Assembly (NCBI GenBank): GCA_934667465.1
Contig: CAKUMG010000175.1
Span: forward strand, 1-8,908
DNA: 8,908 bases
DNA from: an uncultured Actinoplanes sp.
Lineage (GTDB): Bacteria > Actinomycetota > Actinomycetes > Mycobacteriales > Micromonosporaceae
Reading direction: 5' to 3'
The translations under genes and the position numbers were made by a program. Below, in pieces: positions 1 to 6,396 of this stretch. Every line of letters starts with the position of its first letter. The stretch's first letter is position 1. The notes under the pieces were generated by a model. The model had not been told where the DNA came from. It worked only from the letters and a program-made list of their open reading frames with translations, and ran no database searches.

Positions 1-1074
1 GGGGAAGAGCGTGGCGCCCCCGCGATCCACCAGAGCCTGGTTCACGCCGACATAACCCCGGAGATTCCGCTCGTACGCGGCGAAGCCCGCCCGATGACCC
101 GGCTGCGTGGCCAGCGCGTGAGCGAGCACGTACGCCCCGGCCAGCGCGAGGCTCGACCCCTGCCCGGTCAGGAACGACGGCGCGTACGCGGCATCGCCGG
201 CCAGCGCCACCCGCCCGCTCGACCAGCGCGGCATCCGGATCTGCCCGACCGTGTCGGCGAACAACCGCTCGTCCGCCGTTCCCGGCCGCGACGGTTCGGC
301 CGCCGCGCGCATCGCCTCGACGAGCGCGGGCACCTCCCAGCCCGCGCCCGCGAAAACGTCGGCGACCAGGTCCGGCGTCACCCGGGCCGGTTGCTCCGGG
401 CAATGGAACGCCAGGAAGGCCTGCAGCTCCGCCCTCCCTCTCGTGGCGTAGAGGGCCACCGCCCGGCCCGGCGTGTTCCACATGAGGATCTCGCGGTCGA
501 GCCCGAACGTGTCCGGCACGGTGAAGATGGCGTAGCAGTAGCCGAGATAGCGGGAGAACCGCTCCTCCGGCCCGAACAGCATCTCCCGGGTCCGCGAGTG
601 CACGCCCTCCGCGCCGATCACCAGGTCGAACGTGCGCTGCCCGCCGCCGTGGAACGTGACGTCGACGCCGTCCCCGGTCTGCTCCAGGGTGGCCACGGAG
701 TCCCCGAACAGGAACTCCACGTCGTCCCGGACCAGCGCGTACAGGCTCTCGGCGAGGTCGCCGCGGCGCACCTCCAGGTCGTGGCCCGCGACGCTGCCCG
801 CGACCGCGTGCGCGTCGACGACGGCCACCTCGGCGCCGCCCGCGTCGAGGAACGTGGCGCGCCGGGTGTCGAGGTGCGCCTCCCGCAGCCGGGGGAGGAT
901 GCCCATCCGGCGAACCACCTCGACAGCGGTGCCGCGGATGTCGATCGGGTAGCCGCCGTCGCGCAGCTGGTCCGCCCGCTCGACGACGGTGACCGCGAAC
1001 CCGGCGCGGTGCAGCCAGTGGGCCAGGGCGGGGCCGGCGATGCTGGCGCCGCAGATCAGCACGTTGCGCTTCAC
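1..1074 (-). CDS. FAD-dependent aromatic-type monooxygenase (PHBH/TetX-like), C-terminus cut by window edge
   Basis: A group A flavoprotein monooxygenase, expected to use NAD(P)H and O2 to hydroxylate a small aromatic or drug-like molecule in the cytoplasm; the substrate cannot be told. Reading the minus strand from GTG at 1074-1072 gives 358 open residues up to the edge. The N-terminus is a Rossmann fold with the dinucleotide loop GASIAGP at residues 9-15 and a ribose-binding Glu32 after the second strand. Arg103/Arg104 occupy the usual FAD-contact position. The DG-type motif is at 150-157 but reads AEG, not the usual ADG. The second FAD motif is GDAAYAPSFLTGQG at 293-306. Family members are about 370-400 residues, so only a short C-terminal piece is missing. 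The start is fixed by a strong Shine-Dalgarno (1082-1090) and by the GTGA overlap with the upstream efflux gene, which implies translational coupling. Pairing with an efflux pump suggests detoxification or resistance (inference). Confidence 0.93.
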   Translation of the reverse strand, partial: MKRNVLICGASIAGPALAHWLHRAGFAVTVVERADQLRDGGYPIDIRGTAVEVVRRMGILPRLREAHLDTRRATFLDAGGAEVAVVDAHAVAGSVAGHDLEVRRGDLAESLYALVRDDVEFLFGDSVATLEQTGDGVDVTFHGGGQRTFDLVIGAEGVHSRTREMLFGPEERFSRYLGYCYAIFTVPDTFGLDREILMWNTPGRAVALYATRGRAELQAFLAFHCPEQPARVTPDLVADVFAGAGWEVPALVEAMRAAAEPSRPGTADERLFADTVGQIRMPRWSSGRVALAGDAAYAPSFLTGQGSSLALAGAYVLAHALATQPGHRAGFAAYERNLRGYVGVNQALVDRGGATLFP

Positions 1075-2663
1075 GCCCGCGCTCCTTCCTCGGCGTCGCG
1101 GCCGTCAGCGTCGCGGCCGCCGGTGTCGTGGCCGTCAGCGTCACGGCCGCCGGTGTCGTGGCCGTCAGCGTCGCGGCCGCCGGTGTCGTGGCCGTCAGCG
1201 TCGCGGCCGCCGGTGTCGTGGCCGTCAGCGTCGCGGCCGCCGACGTCGTGGCTGCCGGTGATGCGGCCGCCGGCGTCGTGGCCGTGAGACTGCGCGGTGG
1301 GCGCTTCGGGCGTCGTCGCGCGGGCGTTCCGGCCCGCAACGTGCACGACGAGCAGGGACAGGGCGGCGATGGCACCGGCGACGGCGAACGCGGTGACGAA
1401 AGCAGCGTCGGCCGGGTGGCCCGTGGCCGGGTCGGTGCCGGCGGCGAGGATCGCACCGGCGACCTGGACACCCACGGCGATCCCGATGACCCGGGTCACG
1501 ACGAGCAGGCTGGTGGCGATGCCGGTGTCCCGGGTGGGGACGGCGGAGGCGGTGCCGGCGAGCAGCGCCGTGGTGCCGATCCCCGCGGCGATCGCGAGGA
1601 GCACCTTCGCGGCGGCGAGCTGCCAGGGCGACGTGTCGGCCACGGCCAGCGCGGTCGTCGTGGCGGCGGTGAGGACGAGGCCGGTCGCGACGACCGTACG
1701 GGAGCCGAATCTCCTGGCTGCGAGGCCACCGGCCGCGTCGGCGAACGCCCCGGCGACGGCGCCCGGCAGCAGGAGCAGCCCGATGGCGGTGGTGCCGATG
1801 CCCTCCGCGGCGAACAGCTGCGGCAGCAGGAACATGATCATGCCGAACGTGACGGTGACGACCAGGGTGAGCACGGCCGCGCTCCACATGGCGGGCCGGG
1901 TCAGCATGCGCAGGTCGACCATCGGGGCGGCGGCGCGCCCCTCGACGGCCACCCATCCGGTCGCGAGCGCGGCCACGACCAGCACGATCGCGCCCACCGC
2001 GAGCGGCGGCAGGGCGGCACCCGTCAGGGTCACGAGGCCGGCCATGAACGCGAGCAGCGTACCGCTCAGGAGGAGAACGCCCGGCCAGTCGATCCCGCCC
2101 TCCGCGGGAGCGGGCGGATCGTGCGGCAGCAACCGTGCCACCGCCAGCGCCCCCGCAACGACCGCGAGCGCCGGCAGCGCGAACATCCAGTGCCAGGACA
2201 GGCCCTCGGCCAAGGGCCCGGCGATCAGCGTCCCGGCGATGCCGCCGCCGGTGAACAACGCGACGACGACCCCCATCGCCGCCTGCGAGTCACCGGCCGG
2301 GAGATGCTTGCGGACCAGGATGAACGAGAGCGGCAGTGCGCCGATCATGACGCCCTGCAGCACCTGCCCGGCCAGCAGCACCGGCAGGTTCGGCGCGACG
2401 GCGGCGAGCAGCCCACCGGCCGACACCACCGCCATGAGCCACAGCAGCACCCGTTTCCCGCCGTAGCGGTCGCCGAGCTTGCCGGCTACCGGGGCGGCGA
2501 CCGCGCCGGTGACGAGGAGGGCGTTGGCGACGAGGGCACCCTCGGCGGGGCTGACCCCCAGCTCCCGCTGCAGCAGGGGGAGCGCGGGCTCCACGACGGA
2601 CTGCAGGGTGCCGAGGGCCAGCGCCAGGAAGCCGAGGGCGCCGATGGACGAGACGGGGGACAT
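1071..2663 (-). CDS. MFS drug-efflux transporter (DHA2-like) with a repetitive Asp/Gly/His-rich C-terminal tail
   Basis: A proton-driven major facilitator exporter of the inner membrane, most like the multidrug DHA2/EmrB-QacA type, 530 residues. Residues about 5-445 are nearly continuous hydrophobic segments. Motif A is at 61-70 (GKLGDRYGGK), between the second and third helices. A motif-C-like stretch at 149-164 includes GLSWHWMF. A DWPG turn at 192-195, typical of 14-helix members, links the two halves. The first Met of the longest open frame lies 51 codons upstream, but that extension is Arg-rich and unlike a transporter. The ATG at 2663 has GGAAGGA 5 bases upstream and starts a normal first helix. 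Residues 459-530 form a hydrophilic tail dominated by a 10-residue repeat (GGRDADGHDT), which is not part of the family fold and should be cytoplasmic. The stop overlaps the monooxygenase start. The substrate is unknown. Confidence 0.93.
   Translation of the reverse strand: MSPVSSIGALGFLALALGTLQSVVEPALPLLQRELGVSPAEGALVANALLVTGAVAAPVAGKLGDRYGGKRVLLWLMAVVSAGGLLAAVAPNLPVLLAGQVLQGVMIGALPLSFILVRKHLPAGDSQAAMGVVVALFTGGGIAGTLIAGPLAEGLSWHWMFALPALAVVAGALAVARLLPHDPPAPAEGGIDWPGVLLLSGTLLAFMAGLVTLTGAALPPLAVGAIVLVVAALATGWVAVEGRAAAPMVDLRMLTRPAMWSAAVLTLVVTVTFGMIMFLLPQLFAAEGIGTTAIGLLLLPGAVAGAFADAAGGLAARRFGSRTVVATGLVLTAATTTALAVADTSPWQLAAAKVLLAIAAGIGTTALLAGTASAVPTRDTGIATSLLVVTRVIGIAVGVQVAGAILAAGTDPATGHPADAAFVTAFAVAGAIAALSLLVVHVAGRNARATTPEAPTAQSHGHDAGGRITGSHDVGGRDADGHDTGGRDADGHDTGGRDADGHDTGGRDADGHDTGGRDADGRDAEEGARA
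1082..1090 (-). promoter_or_regulatory. Ribosome binding site of the monooxygenase, inside the end of the efflux gene
   Basis: On the minus strand this reads AGGAAGGAG, 7 bases before the GTG at 1074. It lies in the Glu-Glu-Gly-Ala codons at the very end of the MFS gene, so ribosomes finishing the transporter can reinitiate on the monooxygenase. It sits directly after the 30-bp repeat array and supports both the GTG start and two-gene coupling. Confidence 0.8.
1096..1290 (-). repeat. 30-bp in-frame tandem repeat (minisatellite) encoding the transporter tail
   Basis: Six head-to-tail 30-bp units occupy 1111-1140, 1141-1170, 1171-1200, 1201-1230, 1231-1260 and 1261-1290, with a half unit at 1096-1110. 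The units at 1111, 1171 and 1201 are identical, and the unit at 1141 differs by one synonymous base. The two at 1231 and 1261, which encode the start of the tail, are diverged. Five units contain the 8-base palindrome GCGGCCGC. Because 30 is divisible by 3, gain or loss of a unit keeps the reading frame and the downstream monooxygenase start. Each unit encodes GGRDADGHDT. Confidence 0.95.
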
Positions 2664-2668
2664 GGAGA

Positions 2669-2675
2669 TCCTTCC
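2669..2675 (-). promoter_or_regulatory. Ribosome binding site fixing the MFS transporter start
   Basis: The minus strand reads GGAAGGA 5 bases before the ATG at 2663-2661. This is the strongest Shine-Dalgarno near the gene, and it decides against the start 51 codons further upstream. Confidence 0.8.
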
Positions 2676-2676
2676 G

Positions 2677-2702
2677 GTGTGGGCTGTTGTCGCTGCCCAC
2701 AC
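2677..2702 (-). promoter_or_regulatory. 8-bp inverted repeat abutting the transporter ribosome binding site
   Basis: GTGTGGGC at 2677-2684 pairs perfectly with GCCCACAC at 2695-2702 around a 10-base loop. In the transporter mRNA the hairpin would end one base before the Shine-Dalgarno. It could be a leader hairpin affecting translation, or a DNA operator near the start of transcription. No ligand-binding leader of known type is recognisable. Confidence 0.5.
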
Positions 2703-2750
2703 TCCCGCCCGGCGCCTGCGGCGGACATCGTTCCCGGACGCCGTCTTCGC

Positions 2751-2798
2751 CTGGTGCCGTCGGACCAGCCGGGCCGTTCCCTGGTGCGTATGCACCAG
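2751..2798. promoter_or_regulatory. Pair of similar 18-bp palindromes, candidate operators of the efflux/monooxygenase unit
   Basis: Site 1 (2751-2768) reads CTGGTGCCGTCGGACCAG and site 2 (2781-2798) reads CTGGTGCGTATGCACCAG. Both have CTGGT/ACCAG arms, and site 2 pairs at 8 of 9 positions. They agree at 13 of 18 bases and start exactly 30 bp apart, about three helical turns, so two dimers would bind the same face. They lie 88-135 bp upstream of the transporter ATG and downstream of the preceding operon's terminator, where a TetR- or MarR-type repressor would be expected. No such regulator gene is in the window, and I see no convincing -35/-10 pair here. Confidence 0.5.
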
Positions 2799-2819
2799 GA
2801 GGATCAGGCTGGACACGGG

Positions 2820-2851
2820 GCAGGCCCGGTAGGAGAACCTACCGGGCCTGC
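2820..2851 (-). terminator. Hairpin terminator of the QAC importer operon
   Basis: A perfect 14-bp stem, GCAGGCCCGGTAGG at 2820-2833 pairing with 2838-2851, closes a 4-base loop. It starts 14 bases after the stop codon of the substrate-binding protein gene at 2866. The sequence after it on the minus strand is CCCCGTGTCC with no T run, so this is the U-less hairpin type common in actinobacteria. The symmetrical stem could also stop transcription from the other strand. Confidence 0.88.
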
Positions 2852-2865
2852 GGGGAGAGCGATCG

Positions 2866-3783
2866 TCAGAGCAGCGCGTTCTCGGTCAGGAACGCCTTCG
2901 CCACCGTCGCCGTGTCCTGCTTGTCGACCTGGACCTTGGCCAGGTAGGAGGTCAGGTTCTCGGTGGTGAGCTTGGCCGAGACCGCGTTGAGCGCCGTGGT
3001 GATCGTGTCGGTCTTCGACTCGGAGCGGATCAGCGGGAGGATGTTCTCCGCCAGGTAGAGGTTCTTCGTGTCCTCGAGGACGACCAGCTTGTTGGTCGCG
3101 ATCGAGGAGTCCGTGGAGAAGATGTTGGCGACGTCGATGTCGCCGTCGAGCAGCGCCTTGACGGTCAGCGGACCGCCGGCGTCGAGCGGCTTGAACTCCT
3201 TGAACTTGACGCCGTAGAGCTCCTCCAGGCCCTTGAGGCCCTGGTAGCGCTCGGCCCACTCGGGGCCGGCGCCGATGGCGAGCTGGCCGGCGACGGGCTT
3301 GAGGTCGTCGATGGTCTTGAGGTTGTTCTTGGTGGCCGTCTCCTGGGTGACGGTCAGCGTGTCCTTGTCCTCGGCGGCGGACTGCTCGAGCACCTCGGTG
3401 CCGGCGGGCAGGACCTTCTTGAGCGCGCCGAGCACGTCCTCGGGCTTGCTGACACCCTCGGGCGCGCCGCCGGGGGAGAGCGCGGCGAGCAGGGCGCCGT
3501 TGTACTCGGGGAGCAGGTCGATCGAGCCGTCCTGCAGGGCCTTCAGGTAGAGCTCACGCGCGCCGATGTTGAACGTACGCTTGACCTCCACGCCCTTCGC
3601 CTCGAGGGCCTGCGCGTAGATCTCGGCGAGCAGCTCGCTCTCGGCGAAGTTGGCCGAGCCGATGGCGACCGCCGACGACGAGCCGGTCTCCTCGCTCAGC
3701 GGGTCGTCGCCCGCACCGCACGCGGTGAGGGCAAGGGTGGTGAGCACGGCGACGGCTGCGCCGGCCAGACGGATGCGGGACAT
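2866..3783 (-). CDS. opuCC: QAC/glycine betaine-type ABC transporter substrate-binding lipoprotein (OpuCC/OsmF family)
   Basis: The extracytoplasmic receptor of the importer, expected to bind a quaternary ammonium compound such as glycine betaine, choline or carnitine and deliver it to the two permeases. It has 305 residues, close to the family norm of about 300. A lipoprotein signal occupies residues 1-22, ending in the lipobox LTAC with Cys22 as lipid anchor, followed by an acidic/Ser linker. The mature domain opens with the family motif GSANFAES at 42-49. RELYLKAL at 76-83 and PEYNG at 92-96 match the conserved first-lobe regions. The ATG has GAAAGG 6 bases upstream, overlapping the stop of the preceding permease gene, so expression should be coupled. 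It is the last gene of the operon, followed by a strong terminator. The exact ligand cannot be read from sequence; symbol given at family level. Confidence 0.92.
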   Translation of the reverse strand: MSRIRLAGAAVAVLTTLALTACGAGDDPLSEETGSSSAVAIGSANFAESELLAEIYAQALEAKGVEVKRTFNIGARELYLKALQDGSIDLLPEYNGALLAALSPGGAPEGVSKPEDVLGALKKVLPAGTEVLEQSAAEDKDTLTVTQETATKNNLKTIDDLKPVAGQLAIGAGPEWAERYQGLKGLEELYGVKFKEFKPLDAGGPLTVKALLDGDIDVANIFSTDSSIATNKLVVLEDTKNLYLAENILPLIRSESKTDTITTALNAVSAKLTTENLTSYLAKVQVDKQDTATVAKAFLTENALL

Positions 3784-3789
3784 GGAATA

Positions 3790-3795
3790 CCTTTC
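3790..3795 (-). promoter_or_regulatory. Ribosome binding site overlapping a stop codon (permease to binding protein)
   Basis: GAAAGG on the minus strand, 6 bases before the ATG at 3783, shares its first two bases with the TGA (3796-3794) of the upstream permease gene. A terminating ribosome is thus placed on the binding-protein start. Confidence 0.65.
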
Positions 3796-4477
3796 AGGTG
3801 GTGGTGCGCCGGGTCCGGGTGGCCCGTCCGGTGAGCCCGGGCGAGACGATCCAGCGCTGTACCAGGGCGAGGAGCAGGTCGAGAAGGACGGCGAGCACGG
3901 CGACGACGATCGCGCCGGCCAGCACCCGGGAGTAGTCGTTGACGGCGAGGCCGTCGATCAGCAGGCGGCCGAGGCCGCTCAGGCCGACCGCCGCCGCGAC
4001 CGTGGCGGTCGCGACGACCTGCAGCGCGGCGCTGCGGAAACCGCTCATCAGCACCGGCAGCACCATGGGCAGCTCGACGCGGGTGAGCACCTGCCACGGG
4101 CGCATGCCCATGCCGTTGGCGGCGTCGACGACGCGCTGGTCCAGGCTGCGCATGCCGGCGTAGGCCGAGGTCAGGATCGGCGGGACGACCAGCACGGTCA
4201 GCGCGATCAGGACCGGCAGCAGCCCGAGGCCGAGCAGCGTGACCATGAGCATGAGCAGGCCGAGCGTGGGCAGCGAGCGGCCCGCGTTGCCGGCGTTGAT
4301 GGCGATGAACGAGCCGCGGCCGGTGTGCCCGATGTAGAGGCCGGCCGGCAGCGCGATGGCGGTGCCGATCAGCAGGGCCAGCGCGACGTAGCCGAGGTGC
4401 GCGACGAGCAGCTGGGGGAAGCTGCCCGCGGCGGCCGGGTCCCAGTGCGCGGGGTCGAGGAGGTACGACAGGTTCAC
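3794..4477 (-). CDS. opuCD: QAC ABC transporter permease, second subunit (OpuCD/ProW-like)
   Basis: An inner-membrane permease of the importer, pairing with the other permease to form the channel. It has 227 residues, near the usual 220-230. The open frame extends far upstream because of the GC-rich shadow frame. The real start is the GTG at 4477, which overlaps the previous stop as GTGA; the protein then begins NLSYLLDP and enters hydrophobic segments. Predicted membrane spans lie near residues 26-50, 72-103, 138-165 and 185-212. The cytoplasmic loop that contacts the ATPase (EAA motif) is at 118-137, with DAANGMGM and ending in ELP. The Shine-Dalgarno for this GTG is weak, so translation probably relies on coupling. 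The C-terminus is a short Arg/Thr-rich tail. The CB/CD assignment to B. subtilis OpuC subunits rests on position and length only. Confidence 0.9.
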   Translation of the reverse strand: MNLSYLLDPAHWDPAAAGSFPQLLVAHLGYVALALLIGTAIALPAGLYIGHTGRGSFIAINAGNAGRSLPTLGLLMLMVTLLGLGLLPVLIALTVLVVPPILTSAYAGMRSLDQRVVDAANGMGMRPWQVLTRVELPMVLPVLMSGFRSAALQVVATATVAAAVGLSGLGRLLIDGLAVNDYSRVLAGAIVVAVLAVLLDLLLALVQRWIVSPGLTGRATRTRRTTT

Positions 4478-5133
4478 GCCGACGTCCGTTCGCTGTGCTG
4501 GAACCGGGTCCACGGGGTGATCGCGCGCTGCACGAGCACGATGACCAGGTCGGCGATGCCCGCCAGCAGGATGGACAGGACGATGCCGACCAGGATCGGC
4601 TCGAGGTAGAACAGCTGGAACCCGCGGGTGAAGAGCTGCCCGAGCCCGCCGACGCCGATCAGGGCGCCGACGCTGACCAGGCTGATGTTGGCCACGGTCG
4701 CCGCGCGCAGCCCGGCCAGGATCACCGGCAGCGCCACCGGCAGCTCCACGTCGATCAGGCGCCGCAGCCGGCGGTAGCCCATCGCGGTCGCCGCCTGCAC
4801 GATCAGCGGGTCGACCGAGCGCAGCCCGTCGGCCACGGTCCGGGAGAGCAGCGCGATCGTGTAGATCGACAGCGCCACCACGATGTTCACCGGCGACAGG
4901 ATCCGGGTGCCGAGGATCACCGGCAGGAACACGAACAGCGCCAGCGACGGGATCGAGTAGAGCACGCCCGCCGTGTTGATCAGCGGGTGGTAGAGCCGCG
5001 GGAACCGGACACCGAGATAGCCGATCGGCAGCGCGAGGACGAAACCGATCACGACCGGGAGCAGGGCCAGATAGATGTGCTGCCGCAGCGCCGCCAGCAC
5101 CACGTCGGTGTTGTTGGAGAGATAAGTGATCAT
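4474..5133 (-). CDS. opuCB: QAC ABC transporter permease, first subunit (OpuCB/ProW-like)
   Basis: An inner-membrane permease of the same importer, 219 residues, matching the family length. It begins with a short amphipathic stretch and has about five membrane spans, near residues 20-42, 56-75, 83-99, 133-158 and 186-206. The EAA-type ATPase docking loop is at 113-132, with QAATAMGY and ending in ELP. Start choice: the ATG at 5133 overlaps the ATPase stop as ATGA, and GGAG lies 8 bases upstream. Its stop overlaps the next permease's GTG. Having two separate permeases of about 220 residues plus a separate binding protein is the OpuC/OsmVWXY layout, unlike OpuA/ProU, which has one longer permease, and unlike transporters with a fused permease and receptor. 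Confidence 0.92.
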   Translation of the reverse strand: MITYLSNNTDVVLAALRQHIYLALLPVVIGFVLALPIGYLGVRFPRLYHPLINTAGVLYSIPSLALFVFLPVILGTRILSPVNIVVALSIYTIALLSRTVADGLRSVDPLIVQAATAMGYRRLRRLIDVELPVALPVILAGLRAATVANISLVSVGALIGVGGLGQLFTRGFQLFYLEPILVGIVLSILLAGIADLVIVLVQRAITPWTRFQHSERTSA

Positions 5134-6287
5134 TCCGTACGCTCCACGGCCCGCGGTTCCTCCGCCGGGCTCGCGCCCTCCCGCACCGCCCCGGCCGACG
5201 AAGTCCCGGGGCCGCTCGCCGTGCCGGGCCCGGCCGCTGTGCCGCCCGCCACGGCCGTGGCTGCTTCCCGGCGGCGGCGCTCGGCCAGGAAGTCCACGAG
5301 GTCGTGGTGGTGGACGAGGCCGTCCGCGGCACCGTCGGCACCGACCCGGACCGCGATGCCGACGGGCGAGCCGATGGCGAGGTCGGTGACCAGGCGCAGC
5401 GAGTCGGCGCGCGAGAACGTGCCACCGGTCGCCACCGTGCCGCGGCCCGTCCGCCAGCCCTGCGGACGCCCGGACCCGTCGAGCACGAGGTCGTTGCCGG
5501 CCGTGTCGCCGAGCGGGCGTACGGGAAGATCGGTTGCAGTGTCGAAGGAGAGGCTGCGCAGGCCCCGGTCGCGTCCGACGAACTCGGCGACGAACTCGTC
5601 GGCGGGGTGTTCGAGGAGCTCGCGCGGCGTGCCGACCTGGGCCAGTTTGCCGCCCTGGCGGAAGACCGCGACGACATCGCCGAGCTTGACGGCCTCGTCG
5701 ATGTCGTGCGTGACCAGCGCGATCGTCTTGCCGAGGTCCTGCTGCAGGCGCAGGAACTCGCGGTGCAGGCCCTCGCGGACCACCGGGTCGACGGCGCTGA
5801 ACGGCTCGTCCATCACCATGATCGGCGGGTCGGCGGCGAGCGCGCGGGCGACGCCGACGCGCTGCTGCTGGCCGCCGGAGAGCTGCGCGGGGTAGCGCTT
5901 CGCGAACTCGCCGGACAGTCCGACCCGCTCGAGCAGCCCGAGCGCGTCGGCCCGGGCCTGCTTCTTGCTCCGGCCGAGCAGCAGCGGCACCGTGGCGACG
6001 TTGTCGAGCACGGTCCGGTGCGGGAACAGGCCCGCGCTCTGGATCACGTAGCCGATGTTGCGCCGCAGCAGCGCCTCGTCCTGCCCGGCGACGTCCTTGC
6101 CGTCGATCAGCACGCGGCCCGACGTGGGGCTCACCATGCGGTTGATCATGCGTAGCGACGTGGTCTTGCCGCAGCCGGACGGGCCCACGAGGACGGTCGT
6201 CTTGCCGGTGGGGAGTTCCAGCGAGAGGTGGTCCACTGCTGTGCTGCCGCCGGGATAGACCTTGACGACGTCCTCAAATGTGATCAT
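5130..6287 (-). CDS. opuCA: QAC ABC transporter ATP-binding protein with degenerate CBS region (OpuCA-like)
   Basis: The cytoplasmic ATPase that powers the importer; 385 residues, close to B. subtilis OpuCA. All catalytic elements are intact: Walker A GPSGCGKT at 35-42, Q-loop Gln83, signature LSGGQ at 136-140, Walker B IMVMDE at 156-161, D-loop SAVD at 164-167 and switch His194. Residues about 250-285 and 290-335 resemble two degenerate CBS repeats; the second ends GLVHHHDLVDFLAER. In OpuCA/OpuA the CBS pair senses ionic strength or nucleotides, so osmotic gating is possible here but unproven. Residues about 342-385 are a low-complexity Ala/Gly/Pro/Glu tail. AGGAG sits 4 bases before the ATG. 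It is the first gene of a four-gene operon, read from the TTGACA promoter just upstream, and overlaps the next gene by 4 bases. Confidence 0.95.
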   Translation of the reverse strand: MITFEDVVKVYPGGSTAVDHLSLELPTGKTTVLVGPSGCGKTTSLRMINRMVSPTSGRVLIDGKDVAGQDEALLRRNIGYVIQSAGLFPHRTVLDNVATVPLLLGRSKKQARADALGLLERVGLSGEFAKRYPAQLSGGQQQRVGVARALAADPPIMVMDEPFSAVDPVVREGLHREFLRLQQDLGKTIALVTHDIDEAVKLGDVVAVFRQGGKLAQVGTPRELLEHPADEFVAEFVGRDRGLRSLSFDTATDLPVRPLGDTAGNDLVLDGSGRPQGWRTGRGTVATGGTFSRADSLRLVTDLAIGSPVGIAVRVGADGAADGLVHHHDLVDFLAERRRREAATAVAGGTAAGPGTASGPGTSSAGAVREGASPAEEPRAVERTE

Positions 6288-6319
6288 GTTACTCCTGGCC
6301 TTGACGAAGATCGGTATTC

Positions 6320-6349
6320 ATACTTCCGCTGTAGTGATTGAGGTGTCAA
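6320..6349 (-). promoter_or_regulatory. Sigma-70-type promoter of the QAC importer operon
   Basis: On the minus strand a perfect TTGACA (6349-6344) is followed after 18 bases by AAGTAT (6325-6320), which keeps the key A2 and T6 of the -10 box. Transcription would start near 6313, leaving about 25 bases of leader before the ATG at 6287. The region is clearly less GC-rich than its surroundings. A small dyad, GTATTCATAC at 6314-6323, overlaps the -10 and start point and could be regulatory. On the plus strand CATACT (6319-6324) could be a -10 for the divergent lyase gene, but I find no matching -35. Confidence 0.6.
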
Positions 6350-6396
6350 CCGAGGTGAGCAGCTCGAGCGACTCCTGACGGTGTGCTGGGGGCGAG

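Noticed and set aside
94..1287. Plus-strand open frame of 397 codons opposite the monooxygenase and repeat array
   Set aside because: Composition is Arg/Pro/Ala-rich with no family resemblance; the minus strand encodes a clear FAD monooxygenase and transporter tail here. It is a GC-rich shadow frame, prolonged by the 30-bp repeat.
1096..1290. CRISPR-like array
   Set aside because: The 30-bp units abut each other with no variable spacers and are in frame within a protein; it is a minisatellite.
2664..2816. 51-codon N-terminal extension of the transporter
   Set aside because: It is Arg-rich, runs through the palindromes and leader hairpin, and the ATG at 2663 has a good ribosome binding site.
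1128..2969. Plus-strand open frame of 613 codons opposite the transporter
   Set aside because: Low-complexity Gly/Arg/Asp/Gln-rich translation, spanning a terminator and parts of two genes on the other strand; a shadow.
4478..5677. Upstream extension of the second permease frame by about 400 codons
   Set aside because: It translates to Arg/Pro/Ser-rich sequence antisense to nothing useful and overlaps the first permease and the ATPase in another frame; the GTG at 4477 gives the family length.
4495..5895. Plus-strand open frame of 466 codons opposite the importer genes
   Set aside because: Gln/Asp/Arg/His-rich shadow of well-supported minus-strand genes.
6301..6324. Plus-strand promoter from TTGACG (6301) and CATACT (6319)
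   Set aside because: The spacing is only 12 bases, too short for a sigma-70 promoter; the lyase promoter stays unassigned.
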